Shown piece after piece: positions 52,838 to 61,101 of a DNA stretch of 64,000 bases. A program made the translations under genes and the position numbers. Position 1 is the stretch's first letter. Each line of letters opens with the position of its first letter. A model generated the notes under the pieces. That model had not been told where the DNA came from and did not search any database. It saw only the letters and a program-made list of their open reading frames with translations. Source of the DNA: Tethya wilhelma (Eukaryota > Porifera > Demospongiae > Tethyida > Tethyidae); assembly GCA_964030475.1 (NCBI GenBank), contig CAXIPT010000002.1:12578853-12642852 (forward strand), given 5' to 3'.

Positions 52838-53086
52838 GTGCGCGCGTGTGTGTGGAGTGATAAAGCTTGTTCCTAGGTCCCAATTAATACAACAAAATCC
52901 TCAAGAGCTATCCTATAAGCATTGTAATTCCACCTTTAATATTTTATAGTTAGCAGTGCGTTAGTCCATTGGTCTAGGTCTAGACGAGAGCTATAACTAC
53001 CCCTAATTTTGATGGATAACTCACAAATTAGAGAAATCAGAAAGAGCTTTCATAGATATATTTCTTCGTCTTAACAAGGAATCCAT
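50892..53086 (-). CDS. TMBIM6: Bax inhibitor-1 (one exon apparently missing)
   Basis: BI-1 is a multi-span ER protein that limits Ca2+-linked cell death. Exon 1 (53025-53086) starts [20 protein letters not shown], matching the family N-terminus. Later exons give [19 protein letters not shown] (about 52693-52781), MLCGFGLCT (about 52352-52381), [15 protein letters not shown] (about 52026-52072), [20 protein letters not shown] (about 51796-51893), [18 protein letters not shown] (51428-51508), then [19 protein letters not shown] and [14 protein letters not shown] (51190-51360), and a tiny last exon EKKRKN-stop (50892-50912). Exon 1 ends in phase 2 but the next visible exon begins in phase 0, and the usual HL-KVY first-span segment is absent. 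An exon is therefore missing, probably lost beside the (GT)n tract at 52790-52855. Confidence 0.88.
51895..51964. repeat. (AG)n microsatellite in TMBIM6 intron
   Basis: Long AG run with a few interruptions just upstream of the exon at 51796-51893. Confidence 0.9.
52790..52855. repeat. (GT)n microsatellite where a TMBIM6 exon is expected
   Basis: GT run with CG variants in the intron between TMBIM6 exon 1 and the next visible exon, where phase shows that an exon is missing. Confidence 0.9.
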
Positions 53087-53315
53087 CTTGTTTTCGTGGT
53101 GTCTTCAAACAAAGTACAAACAATTGAACCAATTTACTGGCCAGAAATCCAAAGACAAAGGTTTTTATGAAGGTTGTTGCCTTTTTTTTTCAGCTGAGTT
53201 GGCAGGTGAGTTGGCAGGTGACGTGTCTTATGCAAGCCACGCCCATTCAAATTTACAGATTAGCCACGCCCAAACTCATTGTTTTAGCAGATTCTGACTC
53301 TTGATTCTGGCTGGT

Positions 53316-54638
53316 ATGAAAGTCTACTGTGGAACACTGGTGCACTGTCTGGCCGCCGAAAAGATCCAGATCTTACAGGACCACCTCATTGGGTTTGAGG
53401 AGAATGAGGGTGGAAAAGTAAGTCTTGCTTCTGGCTAAGATAAATGCATTTATGTCAGACTGGTTTTTTTTCTTCAAAATTTCAGATTCTGTTTGTAGAA
53501 AGTATTTCTAAGCTGGATGAACTTTGTCAGCAATATGGCTTTGAAAAAGAGAGTGTCCATCGTCTCACTGATAGGTAACCCCATACACGTTTATCATTTT
53601 ATACACTGAGCGGCTCTTGGGCATTAATTTATGCGATAATTTACAAACCAGGGTTCTGAGTCTAAAGCAGTCTCAGTTACAGTCAGACTATTATCACTAA
53701 TTATTGTCACAGCCAGTTCCTGATGCCTGGTCTAGTGGACACTCACATCCATGCCCCGCAGTATGTCAACTCTGGGACTGGCTACGACAAAATGCTCCTG
53801 GACTGGCTACAGACATACACCTTCCCCACTGAGGCAAGATTCAAGGATGAAGAGATGGCTAAGAATGTCTACCCTAAAGTAGTGGTAAGATTAATATTAA
53901 GTTTAACCACTGAACAAGACTATATAGCCAGAAATACTGACGGTCAAAAATTTAATGGTTTGCTCCGCAGAACGTAAAATGAAACTATTGGCGAATTTAA
54001 ATTTGATGATTTGTGCATGCGCATAGTACATACATGTATGGCGGTCAAAATATTGGCCGATTTAATTTTGACGATTTCCCATTAAACTGTCAAATTAAAA
54101 CCCCTGTCAATATTTTCGGCTATACGGTAATTATGCTTGTTACTGTAGACATTACATATAAATTAATGTTACTTGAGTGTAGATGTATCTTTGTACTAAT
54201 TGTGTTGATTGTTCCAGAATCAGACTCTCAGACATGGAACAACAACAGCTGCTTATTTTGCCACTATACACCTGGAGGCATCATTTGAGTTGTGCAGAAC
54301 TATTGGTATGTAGGTGAAGAATTATTGGTTTCTGTGACCTCAATCCTAATGTGTAATGATTTATATTATGTAATATTTGTATATTTATACTCAGCAAAAG
54401 CTGGACAGCGGGTACTAGTTGGAAAGGTGAACATGGATCGTGAGAGTCCAGACTATTACGTTGAGAGTACTCAACAGTCATTGGAAGAAACCAAGAAGTG
54501 AGTTGTAATTATTAATTTTTAACTATACCCCTCTATAATGAGTATATCGTTTTTGTGTATTGTAGGTTTATTGAAGGTGTCAGGGAAATGAAGGTAATAA
54601 ACGGTTATTTAAAAACCATTTATCTGATGCTTTTACAA

Positions 54639-54722
<84 letters not shown>

Positions 54723-56401
54723 CCCTCTCATCCAACCCATCATCACTCCACGATTTGCTCCAAGCTGCTCAGAACCTCTCCTCAAAGATCTTGGTCATCT
54801 AGCACACGAGCATGATGTTCACATCCAAAGTCACATCTGTGAGCAAAAGCCTGAGGTTGAGTACACACTAGCCCTCTTCCCTGACCATGAGCACTGTGCC
54901 TCCATCTTTGAAAGGAATGGACTGCTAACTAATAAGGTATTGAAGATAAGTCTTATCTCATATGAGTCATATCTGCACCAACAAATGAAGACTCACTAAA
55001 ATATTATGTAACTGAAGTCTTGTACCCAGGCCTCCCCCGTACAAATATTTTGGCCAGTTGCACTTTGTATTTTTGATGCTCTTTACCAGACTGTTTCTGT
55101 GCATGGTTCTACAGACTGTGATGGCCCACTGCATCTATCTCAATGAGACTGAGGTTAAACTCTTCAAAGATAAGGGTGTAGGAATAGCTCACTGTCCTAG
55201 CTCAAACTTTTGGTGAGCAATTATAGAAAGTCTGGCTACAATGTATGTACATGTGTACCATGCACCTGTATAGCACACCATGTACCGTATATAAAACACC
55301 ATACACATTCACAGTATTCGTAGTGGCATCCTTGATACTCGAGGCATGTTGGACCTAGAGATGAAGATTGGCCTTGGAACTGGTAAGTCATCTAGTTGTT
55401 CACTCAGGTTTTAGTTAGAGTGCATGGTTATAGCTGGAGCATTTTATAATATTGTGTTCGTTCAGTACAAGCTAGCTTAGTTGTGGATAATTCATGCCTA
55501 TCCCCATTGCAAACTGTTTGAAACTATGCAGGTATCAGCGTAAATTTAAATTGTAAAGATTATTTGTTTACACAATTTGCAACTCCGACACACCATTCAC
55601 AGATGTGTCAGGAGGCTACTCTCCCTCTATCTTTGATGCCATGAGGAAATCAGTGGAGGCTTCTAAAGCTCTCAGCTTCACTAAACCAAAAGGTTATGAA
55701 CCCATCAGTCACCACGAGGCACTCTACATGGCCACACTTGGAGGTGCACAAGGTATCACTTAAGTTAATCCACTGAATGACATGGAGTGATGTGTATCAA
55801 TCTTTGTGCAGTGCTTTCTTTGGACAGCAAAATCGGGAACTTTGTAGTAAGTTTACTATAATTATAGCCTTGCTCGTACCCAGGATCTCTCCTTTGATCT
55901 TACACTAATGTAAGTGCAAGGTCAAAGGAGAGAGCCTGGGTATGAGACTACTATAATTGTATTGCTGTATCGTACTATGCTAAAGTTGTTGAGGCTTTGA
56001 GCCAAGGTGGTGCACCATAATTTGTTCTTCTTACACAGGTAGGGAAGGAGTTTGATGCTCTTCTTGTTGATGTGAAGGCCCCTCATCTTCAACCAGTCTT
56101 TGACATCTTTAATCAAGACAGCTTTGATGTAAGGAGTGAACTAGTAGTGGTTTATGCTTATCATTGTATTGAATTATCTTGATATTCAGGATATACTAAT
56201 GAAATTTCTTTATCTTGGTAAGTTATGCTATATTTCCTTGTGTGTGACTATAATTATTGTTTTGCTATAGGTCAATAATAATTGTTGTTACATGCCGATT
56301 CATCTTTTCTTTTTTGTGCGTATCTTGTACATTATTATATAGGTGACGATCGAAACTTGCTAAAGAGATATGTAGCAGGCAAGGAAATTACTCTAGCTTA
56401 A
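53316..56401 (+). CDS. GDA: Guanine deaminase
   Basis: Multi-exon, complete. It converts guanine to xanthine with a single zinc in an amidohydrolase TIM barrel. Exon 1 (53316-53417) begins MKVYCGTLVHCL. PGLVDTHIHAPQY (zinc HxH, exon 53713-53884) is followed by GTGYDKMLLDWLQTYTFPTE, the substrate-contact region. LRHGTTTAAYFATIHLEAS lies at 54218-54305, then PRFAPSCS from 54721 and SHICEQKPEVEY (zinc/catalytic His and Glu). MAHCIYLNETE and VGIAHCPSSNF are near 55115-55212, and the catalytic Asp loop GTDVSGGYSPSIFDAMR near 55600-55660. It ends RYVAGKEITLA at TAA 56399-56401. The order and spacing match animal GDA. It is head-to-head with TMBIM6, 229 bp apart. Introns contain two foldback elements and a (CA)n tract. 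Confidence 0.95.
53921..54127. repeat. MITE-like element in GDA intron
   Basis: Ends ATATAGCCAGAAATACTGACGG and the complement of CTGTCAATATTTTCGGCTATACG form imperfect inverted termini. The interior has repeated TTTAAATTT/TTTAATTTTGACGATTT units. It lies between GDA exons 3 and 4. Confidence 0.6.
54641..54719. repeat. (CA)n microsatellite at a GDA splice acceptor
   Basis: The CA tract ends directly at the acceptor ACACAG|AACCC at 54720/54721, replacing the usual pyrimidine tract. Confidence 0.9.
55871..55948. repeat. Short hairpin element in GDA intron
   Basis: Arms of about 35 bp (GCTCGTACCCAGGATCTCTC... and ...GAGAGAGCCTGGGTATGAG) pair around a TAATG centre. It is a relative of the element at 19534-19594. 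Confidence 0.7.
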
Positions 56402-57212
56402 GATAAGATTGTTTTTTGTGTAGCCCAGCAATATTTATTAGCATGTTGAGCATGCTTTGTAACCCAAAATTATTAATCTATGTTTGAACTTGTTTATGGT
56501 AGTTTCATTGTTGTACAATGTCATGATAACAAAAATTAGTGACAATCTAAGCCATTCTGGTTGCCATGGACATATAAATCTATATACCCAGCCTTTTTAA
56601 ATCGCCTGGATACCAGTACAAGGTTATCTATTATAGTATTATAGTGCTGTGTTATGAGACAACTAGTTGTACATGTAGTGACCAATGTAGTATTTTGTGG
56701 ACTATAGTACCATAGTACCATGTTTAAATACCATACCATGAGGTGGGTACCCTAACAAAGCATTTTGTCACTATGATATCAATGCTGACAATTATTGTCA
56801 TGTATATTTTATTTATATATTTTTGGTGTACCATATTCATAGGCCATATTGCATCACTCCGGATGTATACTCTATGCATGACAAGCCGCCCTGTACATGG
56901 CTTGGCATTGCTTATGTGCCTACTATATGATCATGGATTATAGATTTTGTTAAATGTTTCGTTGCTATAATATTATACAACAGGTGCACCCATGAATGCA
57001 ATGTCTATAAATAAAATTAATACCATAAATAGTATAATCATTAAGATCATCAGGACAAAATGCTTTTAAATTTCTATAGTTAGTTAGGGGATTAACCTCC
57101 AGAGATCCAACTTTGTATATAAGTCCCTAGCTGCAACTATCATCTATAGGTTGTTAGAGGGAACTTATAGTACGATTCTATCAAAGAGAAAAAAATCTTA
57201 CTGTCTGAGGAG
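56402..57212. other. Spacer between GDA and the LRAT-like gene
   Basis: AT-rich. Contains a TATA box at 57116-57123 ahead of the next gene. Small open frames here look random. Confidence 0.5.
57116..57123 (+). promoter_or_regulatory. TATA box of the LRAT-like gene
   Basis: TATATAAG 90 bp before the ATG at 57213. Confidence 0.5.
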
Positions 57213-58436
57213 ATGAGTGCAAGGGAGGTTTTGGATATACTTCAAAGTGAACCAGATGCTCCTATTGAGGGATTGAAATGGACAGAGGGAGAAAAGAAAA
57301 GTCTCTGGAGAAGATTAGTTGAGTGGCTAAAGCAACTCCCTAGTCAAATAGCTGATACTATAAAGAGTGCCTTGTGTGGAATTTCCTTGGATATTGACAG
57401 TGAAGCAAGTCTCGATGACTTATTGAACCTTAGGAAAGCATATGCATGGTACAAAAGATCAGAGAATGGAGTGGAGATACACTGCCCAACAGAACTAAAG
57501 CCAGGGGATCATATTGCCATCAAAACTAAACGTTCGAACTTTTGGTGGAACCACATGATTGTGGCTGATGTGTATTACGATGGATTTGATGTAATCAGTC
57601 CTTGCAGCCATAGAAATGATTCAGAGGAGATTCATTTCGAGTCTGATTTTCTAAGTATTGTTGATTTCAATCACTACTTGCGGAGACATCATCAAGACTG
57701 CGATATGAAGATATGGGAATTTCCAGTGATGTGGGACTCCCTGAAGAAAGTGGTGAGATTTGATCAAGATGAAAACTGCCCCTTTTCACCTGAAGAAATC
57801 ATAGGTCGAGCTCGAACAAAGTTAGTAGCAGGAGACACTTGGGATTTGTACAACCATTCTTCTGAAGGATTTGTGCATGAAATTCTAACCAGTATAGCTC
57901 CTGAAAAACGTACTGAACATCTTCAAGCCAGGATTCATGCGAAAGCTTCTGCATTTGCTGGAGAACTAGCATTGTTCCGTGTTACTTCCTTTTCTGCGAA
58001 GAATGTTCACAATGTTGTCAAAATTGTGCTGAAAATTACTAAGTGGGTAATCAAACTAGTGACTCGCAGTGATACAGTGAAGTGCATAGCTGGAATCTCA
58101 AAAGCAGTGAAAGTGCTAAGGTTTATTGGATTAGGTGTTGGTCCTATTTTCGACATAATCGCTTGTGTTGCATACATTTGGAATAAACACCAAAGATACA
58201 AGATAGGAGAGATTTCAAAGAGAGAATTCTATAAGTTTGTAGTAAAGCAAGTCAGTGAACTTGCCACTAACTTAATTTTTACCTTATTTTGTGGTTTGTG
58301 TATTCTTATTCCTGCTCCTTTAATTAATATTGTTGTGTCGGTTGCTATTACTATTATTGGTTTCTTTGTTGCTAAAGGTGTTGGAAAATTGTCTGGTCTT
58401 GCATTTGATTTTTTGTGGGATCATTTTTGTCAATAG
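57213..58436 (+). CDS. LRAT-like domain protein with hydrophobic C-terminus
   Basis: Intronless, 407 residues. Residues 90-230 look like an LRAT/NlpC-P60 thiol-acyltransferase fold: TELKPGDHIAIKTKRSNFWW, then NHMIVADVYYDGFDVISPCS (the His strand), then DTWDLYNHSSEGFVHEI where family members have an NCEHFV-type motif. Here Ser stands in the nucleophile Cys position and Gly replaces His, and the second His of the VIH strand reads as Ser. Catalysis therefore seems lost, if the fold call is right. The C-terminal 150 residues hold three or four hydrophobic helices (GLGVGPIFDIIACVAYIW, LIFTLFCGLCILIPAPLI, VAITIIGFFVAKGVGKLSGL) with basic helices before them, suggesting membrane anchoring or insertion. 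The N-terminal 85 residues are helical and polar. It lies next to another intronless gene. Confidence 0.65.
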   Translation: MSAREVLDILQSEPDAPIEGLKWTEGEKKSLWRRLVEWLKQLPSQIADTIKSALCGISLDIDSEASLDDLLNLRKAYAWYKRSENGVEIHCPTELKPGDHIAIKTKRSNFWWNHMIVADVYYDGFDVISPCSHRNDSEEIHFESDFLSIVDFNHYLRRHHQDCDMKIWEFPVMWDSLKKVVRFDQDENCPFSPEEIIGRARTKLVAGDTWDLYNHSSEGFVHEILTSIAPEKRTEHLQARIHAKASAFAGELALFRVTSFSAKNVHNVVKIVLKITKWVIKLVTRSDTVKCIAGISKAVKVLRFIGLGVGPIFDIIACVAYIWNKHQRYKIGEISKREFYKFVVKQVSELATNLIFTLFCGLCILIPAPLINIVVSVAITIIGFFVAKGVGKLSGLAFDFLWDHFCQ

Positions 58437-58582
58437 TCATCATTCAGCATCTAATTTTAATTCTGAACCCTGAACCCTGGACTCTAAATTAAACTGAACT
58501 GCAGGACATGAGATGAGTCAGCAGTTCTATATAGTAGTATTTGTACTAACTTCAGTATAGCTTGAACTTTGGGGTGTCTAAG

Positions 58583-59683
58583 ATGTCGTATACTTTCAAA
58601 GTCGATCCCGTTTCTAAGTCAAATTCTCCACTCAAAGCAGGTTCTCTTGAACAACTGCTGCCTGAAAAACTTGGAAGAGCCAAACCTGAGAGTCATTTCC
58701 AGCTGGAAAGGAAACCTGTGTACTCATTGAGCAACAATGACTTTCTGAGTGCTATTCACCATGCTTATGCCTCTCACTATCCTCTAGTTCTTACCCCAGA
58801 CCACATTTGGATGTGTATAGCCCAGGGACTATCACAGCATGTCAATGCCAACTCGGACAAACTAAGACATCTGTTTGTTGGACACGAAGGGAAAAAGGAA
58901 CTGGTGGTTCAGAGGGATGACTTTGTGAAGGATTCTCCTAATAATCCCTGGCCTGAAGTGTTTGAGGAATTCTCAGAACAGATTCGGAAGCATGTTGGAG
59001 GAAAGACACATGACTTGATCACCCCTAGTTTTACCACAACTGGTCCTACAGAGAAAGCTGCTGCTCAAGTTGTACTCATGGATACGTTCAAGGAATATTT
59101 TGACTATCTTCTCATGACTCTCTGTGGCATTCCGGAGATCACACTGGAAGGGACAGTGGACGATTGGAAGAAACTTCGAGAGAAAGCTCTAGACCTTGCT
59201 CAATATGATCTGGACTGGTGGATAAAGGCACTGAAACCTGTTTTGGATCAATTTGTGAAAGCAGCATCAGGAGAGATCGATAGAGCATTTTGGTCTTCCA
59301 TTTACAAGCTAGATGATATGTCAGGTGGACCCTACATCTCTGGCTGGGTAATGACCCTCTTTCCATACATCTGTTACTATGACCGTGAAAGTCGTGAAAA
59401 GAAACTCAAGCTTAATCGCTGTCTTACCAATTGGAGTGAGGAGACACTAAAGCTTCCCATTGATAAAATGCCACGTATTCAGTCTGATAATATCCCAAGT
59501 GGAGTCGTGTCCACACCTTTCAAGTGGGAATATTTGGGAACTGGCTTTCCAATGTTATTTTATGCTGGCTTCATGGCTGTTTCCCAAGACCCAGCTTCAC
59601 TTGCTGTTCGTCCTGAGATTGGTTGGGCAGTGGTGGATGAAAAAGAAGCCTCAAAGAAGCGTACAAAAAGGCCAATGTTTTAA
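58583..59683 (+). CDS. DUF4419 domain protein
   Basis: Intronless, 366 residues from ATG 58583; an upstream in-frame TTG is not needed. The protein matches the DUF4419 pattern known in fungi, amoebae, sponges and some bacteria: SNNDFLSAIHHAYASHYPL, LTPDHIWMCIAQGLSQHVN, a central acidic helix, WWIKALKPVLDQFV, ISGWVMTLFPYICY, and a C-terminal SGVVSTPFKWEY / MLFYAGFMAVSQD block followed by EIGWAVVDEK. The C-terminus is basic (KKRTKRPMF). The biochemical role of the family is not known to me. Soluble, no signal peptide. Lack of introns in a very intron-rich neighbourhood, shared with the LRAT-like gene, is consistent with retroposition or transfer but proves neither. Confidence 0.8.
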   Translation: MSYTFKVDPVSKSNSPLKAGSLEQLLPEKLGRAKPESHFQLERKPVYSLSNNDFLSAIHHAYASHYPLVLTPDHIWMCIAQGLSQHVNANSDKLRHLFVGHEGKKELVVQRDDFVKDSPNNPWPEVFEEFSEQIRKHVGGKTHDLITPSFTTTGPTEKAAAQVVLMDTFKEYFDYLLMTLCGIPEITLEGTVDDWKKLREKALDLAQYDLDWWIKALKPVLDQFVKAASGEIDRAFWSSIYKLDDMSGGPYISGWVMTLFPYICYYDRESREKKLKLNRCLTNWSEETLKLPIDKMPRIQSDNIPSGVVSTPFKWEYLGTGFPMLFYAGFMAVSQDPASLAVRPEIGWAVVDEKEASKKRTKRPMF

Positions 59684-59886
59684 CCCTTATCTTAATACGT
59701 CTTGAACAGAATGCAAAAGCTGCACTTTAATTTGTTTTCCCCTATACCCAATAATGGCTTGGTAATGGTTTTTAACCCTTGTTGTAGAGAACAAAAATTG
59801 TACTTTTTGCTTCAAGTTGCTTTTTGTGTTAGATTTTGGTTTGGTAGAGGTCGTCACGTGCACATACATAAGCTGGTGTAGAATCC

Positions 59887-60516
59887 TTAACCCTTTAGGG
59901 CCCGGATTATTTATGCATACTTAATTAGACTTTATGAATATTCAATTAGCTTTGTCTTTTGTATATTTTTGTTCTTGCTATAGCCATCACTGCGCTCTTT
60001 CTTCACTAGTTCTACTTAGCTATGGTTGGACTAAGCCATAGCTGTATCAATTCTCTTCTAAGTTAGCATTTGTTTACTTCAAACGCTTGTAAAAACGGAA
60101 GCAGTCAAAGTTCACCAAATTACTAGCAAACTTTTGGCTTTTTTTCTAGCTAGCAAAGCAGGACTACAGAAGCGGTTAGCTGCAGGTATAGCCTAAGCCT
60201 CCTTGCACCTCCATAACTAGCGTCAAGCTTCTCCTGCAAAGCACTAGGAAAAAAACGTGAGTTTAAAACCGACGGTCTCGATCGTGACGCAAACGCGACC
60301 TTTGACTTCTAACGTGTATATCGCCACACCCACTCATTAGATCTGGGTCAAACTTGGTATTTTACTAGTGCACTACCTTACCTAATTGCATAGCGAGTCT
60401 AGAGCTCACAGCTCAAACGCCATGGCTAGAATAAAAAATATGCGATTAGTTGCAAAAAATCGCGACCGTTGAATACGCGCATGCGGATTTATCCGCTATC
60501 GGCCCTAAAGGGTTAA
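59887..60516. mobile_element. piggyBac-type MITE (TTAA-flanked)
   Basis: Begins TTAACCCTTTAGGGCC at 59887 and ends with its exact complement at 60516, giving a 16-bp perfect terminus that includes TTAA on both sides. TTAA target duplication with CCC-starting termini is the hallmark of piggyBac elements. The inner 622 bp have no transposase frame, so it is non-autonomous. Subterminal sequence is GC-richer than its surroundings (several CGCGACC words). Confidence 0.8.
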
Positions 60517-60903
60517 AGGAGATATGTAGAAAGCGAAGAAATTACATTAGCTTGAATAATTATTAACAACCCTTTATTTTTTATCAAAGTATTGTTATGT
60601 TTTTGCACAATATCATTAAAACTAAAGTTACAAAATTAATTCCAACCATCCCATACACTAATTATAATTTTGTGATACTATTATGGTGTGGGTGGACAAA
60701 AGGAAGAGAAGAGAAAATTTTAAGTGATTGTTCTGTAGAACGAGATCCAATGTTTTAACTCTTCATGCTTAACAACTAACTCTGTATAATATTATAGGTC
60801 ATCTTCCTATAATTATAACAATGTCGTGGATTATGTTACATCATGATTTCCGAATTCCCCAAACGATCTTGCATCATCCGGTCGCGTGCAGCAAGTCTAT
60901 CCG

Positions 60904-60910
60904 TATAAAA
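60904..60910 (+). promoter_or_regulatory. TATA box of the second CARD gene
   Basis: TATAAAA about 190 bp before the ATG at 61102, the clearest core-promoter match in this spacer. Confidence 0.5.
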
Positions 60911-61101
60911 GTCTGTGATCAGCTGTTTTAGCTCACACTTCCAAAAAAATTATCACTACGATGTAGACAAATAGTGCTTAGATAAAAGATAAAAAATAAA
61001 AACAAAAAAAAAATTGTAAAATTAAAAAATAACAAAAAATTTTGATGGAAGTGGAGTGGTAGCTCACAACTGAGACTAAACAATCATCATCTGACATCAT
61101 C

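Larger units (their letters stand above)
59684..61101. other. Spacer with a piggyBac-type MITE and a promoter
   Basis: Holds the element at 59887-60516 and the TATA box at 60904-60910. The rest is AT-rich with A-runs at 60990-61040; no further gene seen. Confidence 0.55.
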
